Assembly (NCBI GenBank): GCA_029008005.1
Contig: JAQXIX010000037.1
Coordinates: 1 to 51,145 of the forward strand
Length of the DNA stretch: 51,145 nt
Direction of reading: 5' to 3'
Origin: Bacillota bacterium
GTDB lineage: Bacteria; Bacillota; Clostridia; Peptostreptococcales; Anaerovoracaceae
Below are positions 43,150 through 51,145 of this stretch, one piece after another. A program made the position numbers and the translations under genes. The notes beneath the pieces were generated by a model that saw nothing but the letters and a program-made list of their open reading frames with translations, did no database searches and was not told the DNA's origin. The stretch's first letter is position 1; each line of letters begins with the position of its first letter.

Positions 43150-44328
43150 GTGGAAGTTAAATCAAAGAAGAAGCTGTTTAACGGAATAATGGTTGCGCTG
43201 ATTGTCGTTATTGTCGGCTGTGGTATTATGGCAGTAGGCAATATCAAGGGATGGTTCGGCAGCAACAGTGAGTCTCCGGTCATCTCAGATGAAATCACCG
43301 GGGTTGCCAACATGGAAAGAGACGGAGTAGCATATACCCTCTCTGACAGGACTCCCATAAAAGCAGGCGATATCCTCGAAACCAAGTCGGGATCCAAAGG
43401 CGTATTTAATGTGTCCGGTGGCGATATGTTCTGTCTCGGAGAAAAGACAAGTATAAGGGCGGATGCATGTGATGAAAAAATTGCCTTTACTCTGAATGAG
43501 GGCGATGTGTATTCCGAAGCAGGTAAATCGGAAATCACATTCTCAGGCGGAAACCTGACAGTGATTCCGGAAGATGCCGTTTTTTCGATGAGTGTTCACA
43601 AAGGAAGCAGGGAAATAAGTGTTTTCAGCGGAAGTGTAAGCATCAGGACAGAAAATGAAAAGGAGCGGACAATAGAATCCGGAAGTAAAATTGTATTAAC
43701 CGAAGAAAATGCTTCCGACGCAAAGGCAGAAAAAATACCGGCATCGTCATTAAGCGAATTCCAGATTGAAATGCTCCTGGCAAGTGATAACAGTGATATA
43801 TGCTTCTCATCGGAAAAACTTAACAAAGTTGTTTCTGACAGAGAAAAGGAGCAGCGCAAGGCAGAAAAGGCTCTTGAGCAGGAAGCTATCGCAGTAGTGG
43901 AAGGAAACTCCACAGAAGATTCGCAGTCAGGTGATGCCGATAAGAAAAAGGTTAAGGTTTGCACTATACAGATACAGTGCAAGTCGATTCTCAGCAACAT
44001 GGGAAATCTGAAGGAGGGTAAAAACAGGTACGTTCCTTCAAATGGCGTTATTCTGGCTACAAGCAAGGTGGAGTTCAACGACGGAGATACAGCTTATGAT
44101 GTAACAAAGAGAGCATGTTCAACTGCGGGAATTCAAATTGAGGCCGCATATACTCCGGCATATGGCAGCTATTATGTCGAAGGTATAAATCATCTTTATG
44201 AATTCGACTGCGGTGAAACATCGGGCTGGATGTACAAAGTCAATGGCTGGGCACCGAATTACGGTTGCTCCGAATATAAATTAGAGGATGGAGACAGCAT
44301 AGTATGGTATTACACGTGCAGCAAATAA
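43150..44328 (+). CDS. Membrane-anchored FecR-like protein with C-terminal DUF4430 domain
   Basis: A 392-residue protein. A single N-terminal membrane anchor (about 9-30) is followed by a FecR-like beta domain (about 50-190: GDILETKSGSKGVFNVSGG, MFCLGEKTSIR, VFSGSVSIRTEN) and a charged helical linker (200-260). A DUF4430 domain follows (about 273-391) with TAYDVTKRACSTAGI, the signature GETSGWMYKVNGWAPNYG and LEDGDSIVWYYTC. GTG start. In other bacteria FecR domains relay signals for iron uptake; here the domain seems to be an extracellular scaffold. Its end overlaps the next gene by 25 bases, so the two are translationally coupled. Confidence 0.8.
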   Translation: MEVKSKKKLFNGIMVALIVVIVGCGIMAVGNIKGWFGSNSESPVISDEITGVANMERDGVAYTLSDRTPIKAGDILETKSGSKGVFNVSGGDMFCLGEKTSIRADACDEKIAFTLNEGDVYSEAGKSEITFSGGNLTVIPEDAVFSMSVHKGSREISVFSGSVSIRTENEKERTIESGSKIVLTEENASDAKAEKIPASSLSEFQIEMLLASDNSDICFSSEKLNKVVSDREKEQRKAEKALEQEAIAVVEGNSTEDSQSGDADKKKVKVCTIQIQCKSILSNMGNLKEGKNRYVPSNGVILATSKVEFNDGDTAYDVTKRACSTAGIQIEAAYTPAYGSYYVEGINHLYEFDCGETSGWMYKVNGWAPNYGCSEYKLEDGDSIVWYYTCSK

Positions 44329-46643
44329 TCATATCGGTAGTTACGGCGGTCATGCTGGCATTCGGTACGTTGCCGGCTGTTGCTTTTGCAGAAGAAGAAT
44401 CGGCGGAAGAGCAGCAGACTGAAGTTGTATGCGAAATTCCCGAAGAGGAACCGGTAGCAGAAGAGGAAGTTCCCGAAAAAGAGGAGACAGATAATAAACA
44501 GGCGGAATCTGTGAAAAAACAGGTTTCGGTAAATGTTGTCATCTCTATGGAAGATGCAGAATCGGACAGCATAGATATATGGTTTGAAGAAAGAACATTC
44601 TCGGCAGAGGAAGGCGCATCATTTAAAGACATAATCGACGTAATAATGCATGAGACAGAGCTGAACTTCACCTTTGACTCTGAAGGACGAATAGAGAGTA
44701 TTGCCGGAAACAAAGAGTCTTTGAAGACCGACGATACTCATAAATGGTACGTTAAAATTAACGGCGGAGAGCCTGAAGATACTGTAAATCTGCAGACTTA
44801 TACGCCTAATAATGGTGAAGCTTTTGAATTTGTCTATGCAGAGGAAATAAAAGATGAAATTGTGGAGGCTCAGGAGATTTCACAGGATGACACGGTTGCG
44901 ATTATGGCATCTGATAATGAGATAGCCTTCAAGTATGGTAATACCAGGGATTATCTCCTTAAAAACGGAGATAAGTCAGGCTGGATTTACGGTGATGAAT
45001 TCTCTGTAATTGGCAATGCCAGAGCCGGACTGATGACGGAGGCTCGAAAAAATGCTTATTACGCTAATCTTGTAAAAGAGCTGAATGAGCTGGGAACCGA
45101 AAAACTCCATAACAACCAGTCGAGTGATAACTCTAAGGTAGTAATAGCTCTGACATCAATTGGAATTAATCCGGCTGATGTTGAAGGGTATAATCTGCTG
45201 CAGCCGCTGTCGGACATGAATTATCTGTTGAAGCAGGGAATGAACGGACCTGTCTGGGCGCTTATAGCTTTTGATTGCGGCGGATATGAGATTCCGGCTG
45301 TCAGTGCAGGGGGTGAGCAGGTAACAAGAGATAAGCTGGTGACAATGATTCTGAAGTGGCAGCACAGCGACGGGGGATGGTCATTCAGCGGAAACTCCGA
45401 TATTGATATGACTGGTATGGTTATTCAGTCTCTGGTTCCTTATTACAATAAAGATGCGAAAGTAAAAGCTGCAGTAGATAAGGCGCTTCTCTGGCTCTCG
45501 AAAAATCAGAATGACAAGGGTGAATTCACAACGGGCGTCGGAGCGTCAAGTGAATCTCAGAGCCAGGTGATAGTTGCTCTCACATCCCTCGGAATCGACC
45601 CTACCAAGGATTCAAGATTCCTGAAGAACGGCAAAGGTGCTTTAGATGCTCTACTTTCGTATTATGTGGAAGGCGGAGGATTTAAGCATATATCGAGAGA
45701 GTGGAAGGCTAACGGACTTGCCACTGTGCAGGGTAATTACGCGCTGGTAGCCTATTACAGATTCATTAACGGACAAAGCAGTCTTTATAACATTACAGAC
45801 AGCAAAGGCTATGAAATAATAATTGAATACAACAAGGATAACAGAAAGCCTGTCGAAAATACGAAAACTGAAGAGGAGCAGAAGGCAGAAGGACTTAGTG
45901 CTTCTGCGGGAACCAAGGCACTCGGTCTTATCAGTGCCTCGGGAAATCTTTCGGAGAATGCCGTACGTGTCATTGATATGATAAAAGCTGTAAATTCTGC
46001 GAAAAGTCCTGATGCCGTGAAGGTGACTGAAGCCTACAAGGCCTATATGGATCTGGGACCGGCGGAAAGGCTGGCAGTAGAGAAAGATGAAGCCTGGAAG
46101 ACCTTCGAGAAAATTACGAAGAAAATCGGAGATGAATATCATTACGATAAACCTTCAGGTATAGATTTAAGATCTAACAAGGAAGAAATACTTCCGTGGT
46201 ATGTTAAGCTGGAGCCGGAAAACAAGAAATTCACCGAAAAACAGGAGAAAAAAATCCACGACATTCTCGGTGAAGGAAGCAAAATCTTCAGTTCATATGA
46301 CATAAAGCTTACCAATACACTTGACAACAGCAGCTGGGAGCCGGAGAATGTAATAAATGTTAAATTCGAGGCCGATGAATTCGACTACAGTCTTGAGCCT
46401 GTTGTGGTACATGAGGGCAAGAACGGAAGACTTGAATTTATTGATACGGAAACAGACAGGGAGAACGGCACTGTGTTCTTTAAGACAACGGAATTTTCTC
46501 TGTATGGGCTTGCCGGAACAGCGTCGGATGTCAAGACTCTGACCGGTACCGAATCAGTAAATGTAATGCCGTGGTGCCTCGGAGCCGCAGCTGCGCTTGC
46601 GGCGGTAGTTGTGATGGCAGTAATCAGGAGAAAGCTTAGATGA
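44304..46643 (+). CDS. Transcobalamin-like surface protein (DUF4430 + alpha/alpha toroid)
   Basis: A 779-residue membrane-anchored extracellular protein. Order: signal peptide (1-29), acidic linker, DUF4430 domain (about 72-178; HKWYVKINGGEPEDTVNLQTY). Next is an alpha/alpha-toroid domain of the terpenoid cyclase/prenyltransferase fold (about 205-515), seen as repeated helical units such as DKLVTMILKWQHSDGGWSF, KALLWLSKNQNDKGEF and QSQVIVALTSLGIDP. A linker, a beta domain (about 620-740), a C-terminal membrane helix (752-772) and a positive RRKLR tail follow. Transcobalamin and intrinsic factor bind B12 between an alpha toroid and a small beta domain of the DUF4430-like type; here the order is reversed. 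With the upstream B12 riboswitch and downstream ECF genes, a cobalamin-capture role is likely. Confidence 0.8.
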   Translation: MVLHVQQIIISVVTAVMLAFGTLPAVAFAEEESAEEQQTEVVCEIPEEEPVAEEEVPEKEETDNKQAESVKKQVSVNVVISMEDAESDSIDIWFEERTFSAEEGASFKDIIDVIMHETELNFTFDSEGRIESIAGNKESLKTDDTHKWYVKINGGEPEDTVNLQTYTPNNGEAFEFVYAEEIKDEIVEAQEISQDDTVAIMASDNEIAFKYGNTRDYLLKNGDKSGWIYGDEFSVIGNARAGLMTEARKNAYYANLVKELNELGTEKLHNNQSSDNSKVVIALTSIGINPADVEGYNLLQPLSDMNYLLKQGMNGPVWALIAFDCGGYEIPAVSAGGEQVTRDKLVTMILKWQHSDGGWSFSGNSDIDMTGMVIQSLVPYYNKDAKVKAAVDKALLWLSKNQNDKGEFTTGVGASSESQSQVIVALTSLGIDPTKDSRFLKNGKGALDALLSYYVEGGGFKHISREWKANGLATVQGNYALVAYYRFINGQSSLYNITDSKGYEIIIEYNKDNRKPVENTKTEEEQKAEGLSASAGTKALGLISASGNLSENAVRVIDMIKAVNSAKSPDAVKVTEAYKAYMDLGPAERLAVEKDEAWKTFEKITKKIGDEYHYDKPSGIDLRSNKEEILPWYVKLEPENKKFTEKQEKKIHDILGEGSKIFSSYDIKLTNTLDNSSWEPENVINVKFEADEFDYSLEPVVVHEGKNGRLEFIDTETDRENGTVFFKTTEFSLYGLAGTASDVKTLTGTESVNVMPWCLGAAAALAAVVVMAVIRRKLR

Positions 46644-47530
46644 GAGAAGATACTTTTTCTTCGTTCAATCCTGCTGTGAATTTCATATTTTTTATCGGGG
46701 CGGTAGTTTTCGGTATGTTTATTGTGCATCCGGTGTTTATGGTTTGTTCTGTGGTCACAGCCTTTGCATATTATGCAACTGTGAAGGGAACAGGCGCTGT
46801 TAAGCTGCTGGTGGGAATACTTCCGGTATTTGTACTTATCTCACTGTTTAATCCTCTTGTGAACACGCGGGGAGAGACGGTGCTGTTCATGCTCGGAAGC
46901 AGACCGTACACTCTGGAAGCACTGTATTACGGAATGTCGATTGGCGGGATGTTTGCCGGAATAATCCTCTGGTTCGCATCCTACAGCTGCGTTATGACGA
47001 GCGATAAATTTATGTATATATTCGGGAGACTGATACCATCAGTCTCTCTCGTGCTTACTATGATTCTCAGGTTGATCCCGTCTTTCAGGAACAAGACGAA
47101 ACAAATTGCCGGAGCCAGAATGGCTGTCGGTAAATGGGGAAGCTCTGCGCCATTAAAAGAAAAAATAAATGACGGCGCGACTATACTTTCATCGCTTACG
47201 GGATGGGCTCTGGAGGGCGGCATTGTAATGGGCGACAGCATGAGAAGCCGAGGATACGGCAGCGGGAAGAGAACAAGTTTCAGCATATACAGATTTGATA
47301 TGCGTGATATAATTCTTACTGCAGCAATGATGCTTTTAATGGGATTCGTAGTTTACTGCTGTGCAATAGGAGTTTCAGCGGCTGAATTCACACCTGATTT
47401 ACGAATAGCAGGTACGGAGAATCCTTTATTTATACCGGCGTCTGCAGCGTATTTTCTGTTTTTGATAATACCTACGGGAACAAATATTGCGGAGGAAATC
47501 AAATGGCGCATTTTGAGATCAAAAATTTAA
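46640..47530 (+). CDS. ecfT: ECF transporter transmembrane component T (copy 1)
   Basis: A 296-residue membrane protein of the EcfT/CbiQ family that couples the ATPases to the S component. It has about six hydrophobic segments and the two Ala/Arg coupling motifs, seen as AGARMAVG and SMRSRGYGSGKRTSF. It ends with SFSIYRFDMRD and two more helices. Its start overlaps the upstream stop (ATGA) and its end overlaps the ATPase gene by 28 bases. A homologue, copy 2, lies at 49890. Confidence 0.9.
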   Translation: MREDTFSSFNPAVNFIFFIGAVVFGMFIVHPVFMVCSVVTAFAYYATVKGTGAVKLLVGILPVFVLISLFNPLVNTRGETVLFMLGSRPYTLEALYYGMSIGGMFAGIILWFASYSCVMTSDKFMYIFGRLIPSVSLVLTMILRLIPSFRNKTKQIAGARMAVGKWGSSAPLKEKINDGATILSSLTGWALEGGIVMGDSMRSRGYGSGKRTSFSIYRFDMRDIILTAAMMLLMGFVVYCCAIGVSAAEFTPDLRIAGTENPLFIPASAAYFLFLIIPTGTNIAEEIKWRILRSKI

Positions 47531-49176
47531 CTTTTTCATACCCGGGAGCAGAAAGAAAACCTGTTTTAGATAATGTCAGCCTTACTGTCAGAGAAGGAGA
47601 ATACATTACTGTCTGCGGTAAAAGCGGAAGCGGGAAAACGACACTTCTGAGAAATCTTAAAAGTGTTCTGGCGCCTCACGGCAAAATAAGCGGTGAGATT
47701 CTGTTTAAGGGCCAGTTTCTTTCTGAAGTGGATTTGCGTACACAGTCGTCTAAAATAGGATATGTAATGCAAAATCCCGACAGTCAGATTGTAACTGACA
47801 AGGTTTGGCACGAGCTGGCCTTCGGACTTGAGAGCCTCGGAATGGATCAGAAGACGATCAGACTCAGAGTTGCCGAAATGGCCAGTTACTTCGGCATTCA
47901 GGGATGGTTCCACAGAGATGTGGCGGAGCTTTCGGGAGGACAGAAACAGCTTCTGAATCTGGCATCAATAATGGCCATGCAGCCGGAAGTGCTGATACTC
48001 GATGAGCCTACATCCCAGCTGGATCCCATAGCTGCCGGAGATTTTCTCAACACTGTTAAAAAAATCAACCTCGAACTTGGCACGACTGTAATAATTACGG
48101 AGCACAGACTTGAAGATATATTCCACGCTTCCGATAAGGTTGTCGTTTTAGAAAAGGGCAGCATAATCGCATGTGACAGTCCGAAGAAGGTGGGAGATTT
48201 TCTGAGAGGCGAAAATAACGATATGTTTACTGCAATGCCGGCGCCTGTCCAGATATATTACGGAGTAAAGGATAAGCTTGCGACCGAAACAGAATGCCCT
48301 CTTACCGTACGTGAGGGACGAAACTGGCTTAGTGAGATATTTGACGGCAGGGAGATTAAGGATTCCGAGGTCACGGAAGAGGAGTTCGGTGAAATAGGAG
48401 TGCCTGCAATATCAGTAAGAGAAGCCTGGTTCAGATATGAGAAGAAGTCGCCGGATGTACTGAAGGGGGTTTCTCTCGGCGTTCAGAAAGGCAGCTTTCA
48501 CGCTATAGTAGGTGGAAACGGAACAGGTAAATCAACACTTCTTAAGTCTGTGTGCAATATATGCAAACCTTACAGAGGCAACATACTGATTGACGGTAAA
48601 AGTATCGGCAAGTATAAGGACGGTGAGCTCTTCAAGAATAATCTGGCAATGCTCCCTCAGGATGCACAGAGCATTTTCGTAAAGAAAACAGTCAGGGAGG
48701 ATCTTCTGGAAATGATTGAGAAAAAAGACGATTCCGACAAGGAAATCGCTCGTGTTTCCGCCATGTGTGATATAGAAGAGCTTCTTGACAGTCACCCTTA
48801 CGATCTGTCAGGCGGAGAACAGCAGAGAGCGGCACTGGCGAAAGTGCTTTTGACAAATCCGCGTGTTCTCCTTATGGACGAGCCTACAAAGGGCATGGAT
48901 AATTTCTTCAAAAAGAAATTCGCGTCTATACTCAGAGCCCTTAAGGATGATGGTGTAACAATTCTTATGGTATCTCACGATGTGGAATTCTGTGCGGCAT
49001 ATACAGATATGATAAGCATGTTTTTCGACGGAGGAATCATTACTACCAACACACCGAACAGATTTTTCTGTGAGAACAGTTTCTATACAACAGCCGCAAA
49101 CAGAATGAGCAGACATATTTTCAAAAATGCAATTAACAATGAGGATGTAACAGAGCTATGCAGAAGAAACCTGTAA
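47503..49176 (+). CDS. ecfA: ECF transporter fused double ATPase (EcfA-EcfA')
   Basis: A 557-residue protein with two complete ABC ATPase domains. Domain 1: Walker A GKSGSGKTT (39-47), Q-loop YVMQNPDSQI, signature ELSGGQKQ, Walker B VLILDEPTSQLDP. Domain 2: Walker A GGNGTGKST, LPQDAQSIF, signature LSGGEQQRAALAKV, Walker B VLLMDEPTKGMD. Most ECF systems encode the two ATPases as separate genes; the fused form is known in some. All catalytic motifs appear intact in both halves. It overlaps both neighbours, giving strong translational coupling. Confidence 0.94.
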   Translation: MAHFEIKNLTFSYPGAERKPVLDNVSLTVREGEYITVCGKSGSGKTTLLRNLKSVLAPHGKISGEILFKGQFLSEVDLRTQSSKIGYVMQNPDSQIVTDKVWHELAFGLESLGMDQKTIRLRVAEMASYFGIQGWFHRDVAELSGGQKQLLNLASIMAMQPEVLILDEPTSQLDPIAAGDFLNTVKKINLELGTTVIITEHRLEDIFHASDKVVVLEKGSIIACDSPKKVGDFLRGENNDMFTAMPAPVQIYYGVKDKLATETECPLTVREGRNWLSEIFDGREIKDSEVTEEEFGEIGVPAISVREAWFRYEKKSPDVLKGVSLGVQKGSFHAIVGGNGTGKSTLLKSVCNICKPYRGNILIDGKSIGKYKDGELFKNNLAMLPQDAQSIFVKKTVREDLLEMIEKKDDSDKEIARVSAMCDIEELLDSHPYDLSGGEQQRAALAKVLLTNPRVLLMDEPTKGMDNFFKKKFASILRALKDDGVTILMVSHDVEFCAAYTDMISMFFDGGIITTNTPNRFFCENSFYTTAANRMSRHIFKNAINNEDVTELCRRNL

Positions 49177-49883
49177 ACAAAAAGACAATACTGAGCATAC
49201 TGATAATTCTTGTGCTGATTCCCCTGACGGTTTTCGCATCCGGATATATGGGGGACAGAAATTACTACATAGCGGGAGTAATAATCATAATTTTGACAAT
49301 GATTCCTTTTTTCGTGGGATTCGAGGGGAGAAAACCTCATCCGAGAGAAATGGTGACCATTGCCGTAATGACTGCAATAGCAGTTGTTTCGAGAGTTGCG
49401 TTCATTATGGTGCCCGCCTTCAAGCCTATTCTGGGTATAGTGATGATAACGGGAGTTGCTCTCGGATCTCTGGCCGGATTTATGGCAGGATCCCTGGGTG
49501 CATTTGTCAGCAACTTTATTTTTGGACAAGGCCCATGGACACCGTGGCAGATGCTTGCCTTCGGCCTGGCGGGATTCATTGCTTCATATCTCGCAAAGGC
49601 AGGAATCATGAAATTCGACACATGGAAAAGATCACTTCTGTCAGCTGTTTGCGGAGGAATTCTCATACTTATTTTCGTGGGACCGCTTCTTGATACATGC
49701 ACCTTCTTTATTGCGACACCGGGAATGGGAGCCGGTGCGGCAGCAGCCGTATATCTGGCAGGTATTCCCGTAAACGCAATTCACGGTGTTTCTGTGGCAC
49801 TGACGCTTCTTTTTGTAGGCAAGCCTATAAAAGACAAACTTGACAGACTGAAGACAAAATACGGAATTTTAGATGAGGAATAA
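49158..49883 (+). CDS. ECF transporter S component (putative cobalamin-specific)
   Basis: A 241-residue membrane protein with about six to seven helices. The layout is of the ECF S-component superfamily: a first hydrophobic segment, then EMVTIAVMTAIAVVSRVAFI, GVALGSLAGFMAGSLGAFVSNFIFGQGPWTPWQMLAFGLAGFIASY with the conserved Gly/Ser-rich loop, and a C-terminal helix pair. It starts within the ATPase gene (19-base overlap). Specificity cannot be read directly, but riboswitch control and flanking DUF4430 proteins point to cobalamin, as for the CbrT group. Other possible cargo includes cobinamide. Confidence 0.82.
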   Translation: MQKKPVNKKTILSILIILVLIPLTVFASGYMGDRNYYIAGVIIIILTMIPFFVGFEGRKPHPREMVTIAVMTAIAVVSRVAFIMVPAFKPILGIVMITGVALGSLAGFMAGSLGAFVSNFIFGQGPWTPWQMLAFGLAGFIASYLAKAGIMKFDTWKRSLLSAVCGGILILIFVGPLLDTCTFFIATPGMGAGAAAAVYLAGIPVNAIHGVSVALTLLFVGKPIKDKLDRLKTKYGILDEE

Positions 49884-49889
49884 TTATCG

Positions 49890-50783
49890 ATGAGATTTGA
49901 CAGCTATCATCCTGCAATAAACTTTATATATTTTACGACTGTAATCGCCTGCACCTTTTGGTTTAATCATCCGGTGTTCCTGGCGATTTCTTTCGCATGT
50001 GCCTTTGCTTATTCCGTCAAGCTGAGGGGAATAAAAGGGCTTGTGTTTAATCTTTGCCTCATACCGCTTATCGGGCTGTATGCATGGTGGTATTCATATT
50101 ACAACCATTTCGGAGTAACAAACCTGAGGGTGAATTTCGCAGGAAACTACATAACTCTTGAATCTGTTGCTGCGGGATTCGCAGTGGGAGTTGCCGCAGC
50201 CGCGGGAATAATGTGGTTCAGCTGCGTCTTTACAGTTATTTCATCAGATAAGGTGGTGTACCTTCTGGGGCGAATATCACCGAAGCTTTCTCTTTTTTTC
50301 TCAATACTTCTGCGAATGTTTCCGAGAATCGGAAGGAGATTTACTAAGCTGAACGTATCACGCAAAGGCATAGGACACGGTGCCGCTCAGGGGAGAATAT
50401 GCGAAAAAATATTAAATCTGATAAAGATTCTGTCGTCTCTTGTTTCCTGGACAATAGAGGAATTTATTGAAAGCTCCGTATCAATGAAAAACAGAGGGTA
50501 TTCATTAAAAGGGAGAACATCTTTCAGCATTTACAGATTCGACAACAGGGACAGAAGCCTTGTAGTAATAATGTTCGCATGTATGACAGTTACGATGATG
50601 GCTGTAATGCTTGATCAGACAAGAATGATATACGATCCGGAACTGATTATGTACAGGATAACACCTGTATCAGTTGGATTTTATGTGGTGTACGGATTTC
50701 TGCTTCTCCTTCCGGGGATACTGCAGACAATGGATGAAATGAAATTCAGGAGGAATTTGAAAAATACAGTTGACAAAATGTAA
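49890..50783 (+). CDS. ECF transporter transmembrane component T (copy 2)
   Basis: A 297-residue EcfT homologue. It has an N-terminal MRFDSYHPAINFIYFTTVIA like the other copy (FNPAVNFIFFIGAVV), the coupling stretches NVSRKGIGHGAAQ and SMKNRGYSLKGRTSF, and the same SFSIYRFDNRD motif as copy 1. The two copies are clearly duplicates but have drifted considerably. It follows the S component by six bases. Having two T genes on either side of one ATPase and one S gene is uncommon. Confidence 0.88.
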   Translation: MRFDSYHPAINFIYFTTVIACTFWFNHPVFLAISFACAFAYSVKLRGIKGLVFNLCLIPLIGLYAWWYSYYNHFGVTNLRVNFAGNYITLESVAAGFAVGVAAAAGIMWFSCVFTVISSDKVVYLLGRISPKLSLFFSILLRMFPRIGRRFTKLNVSRKGIGHGAAQGRICEKILNLIKILSSLVSWTIEEFIESSVSMKNRGYSLKGRTSFSIYRFDNRDRSLVVIMFACMTVTMMAVMLDQTRMIYDPELIMYRITPVSVGFYVVYGFLLLLPGILQTMDEMKFRRNLKNTVDKM

Positions 50784-50797
50784 ATAACTGGTAAAAT
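50770..50797 (+). promoter_or_regulatory. Internal promoter before the last gene
   Basis: TTGACA at 50770-50775, overlapping the end of the second EcfT gene, 16-base spacer, TAAAAT at 50792-50797. Confidence 0.6.
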
Positions 50798-50868
50798 GGT
50801 AAAAAATGACAAACGACAGTAAAAGGGGTTAGGGAACTGTTGATTGTCTTTTGGAAAGGAGATTGGAG

Positions 50869-51145
50869 ATGTCAGGCAGAAGGAAAGGAATAAACCTTCT
50901 GCAGAGGGGGATAGCTGCTTTTTTATTGCTCTTAATTACGGTGTTTTCAGTGTATACGAACGTCAGAGGGGCTGAAGCATTTGCAGATGAGGAGGTGGTA
51001 ATTGCGGAAGAGCCTGAGGGCAGCGGCGATGAAATAAGTGAACTGGGTACTGTCCGGGTGGAAGGAGAAGATGAGAAGTCGGAGCAGGTAGTAGAAGCTA
51101 TGGAAGACAGCGGAGGACAGATATTCTTTTCGTCGGATACACCGC
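50869..51145 (+). CDS. Secreted protein, N-terminal part only
   Basis: ATG 50869 with GAAAGGAGATT in front opens a frame that runs off the window after 92 codons. Visible are a basic start, a signal-type hydrophobic stretch (residues about 14-27) and a strongly acidic Glu-rich stretch (residues about 36-80), resembling the linkers of the neighbouring surface proteins. It probably belongs to the same system. The rest of the protein is not in the window, so no domain can be called. Confidence 0.7.
   Translation, partial: MSGRRKGINLLQRGIAAFLLLLITVFSVYTNVRGAEAFADEEVVIAEEPEGSGDEISELGTVRVEGEDEKSEQVVEAMEDSGGQIFFSSDTP

Noticed and set aside
1-51145. Prophage, integrative element or intact insertion sequence
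   Set aside because: No integrase, transposase, relaxase, capsid or terminase genes were seen; nearly all genes are housekeeping or metabolic.

Overview
The window looks like a chromosomal segment of a strictly anaerobic Clostridia-type Firmicute. The signs are pyruvate:ferredoxin oxidoreductase, a phosphotransacetylase, strong AGGAGG ribosome-binding sites with frequent TTG and GTG starts, sigma-A promoters, a Rrf2 regulator, an ECF vitamin transporter, and moderate GC. A family close to Anaerovoracaceae/Peptostreptococcales is plausible, but that is an impression and not a measurement. I found no tRNA, rRNA, CRISPR array, prophage or intact insertion sequence.

Layout. 1-5.8 kb: the end of a surface protein, a ferritin, a reverse-strand hydantoinase/NCS1 transporter pair, then endonuclease III and a small flavin-binding oxidoreductase. 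5.9-8.2 kb: reverse-strand serA and serC. 8.3-15.6 kb: a D,D-carboxypeptidase, uvrC, the 1181-residue pyruvate:ferredoxin oxidoreductase and a DUF1292 protein. 15.7-21.0 kb: an ATP-grasp ligase, an aspartate racemase and a Mur ligase, suggesting D-aspartate incorporation into peptidoglycan, then two redox proteins. 21.1-25.4 kb: an acyl-CoA synthetase, a PLP racemase and an NhaC-family carrier. 25.4-27.5 kb: greA and lysS. 27.5-31.4 kb: a decayed region with a regulator pseudogene, then an SbcD/SbcC-like pair. 31.4-34.9 kb: a cation-efflux gene under a NiCo riboswitch, an S4 RNA-binding protein, pta and a Rrf2 regulator. 35.0-38.9 kb: a sulfur amino acid operon (metY-like, cysK, MATE) behind a leader that encodes a peptide with seven cysteines and can fold into competing antiterminator and terminator structures. 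38.9-40.8 kb: asnS and a small DUF4430 lipoprotein.

40.8-51.1 kb is the most striking region. A cobalamin riboswitch precedes a tightly packed, partly overlapping gene set: a secreted EF-hand/FN3 protein, a membrane-anchored FecR-like protein with a C-terminal DUF4430 (transcobalamin-type beta) domain, a 779-residue membrane-anchored protein that joins a DUF4430 domain to an alpha/alpha-toroid domain, two EcfT proteins, a fused EcfA-EcfA' ATPase and an S component. The two domains of animal transcobalamin/intrinsic factor are an alpha toroid and a small beta domain. Here the same two fold types occur in reversed order on a bacterial surface protein, next to a B12-controlled importer. I read this as a cobalamin capture-and-import system. 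The riboswitch and the domain content are seen in the sequence or recognised from families; the ligand of the surface proteins is inferred.
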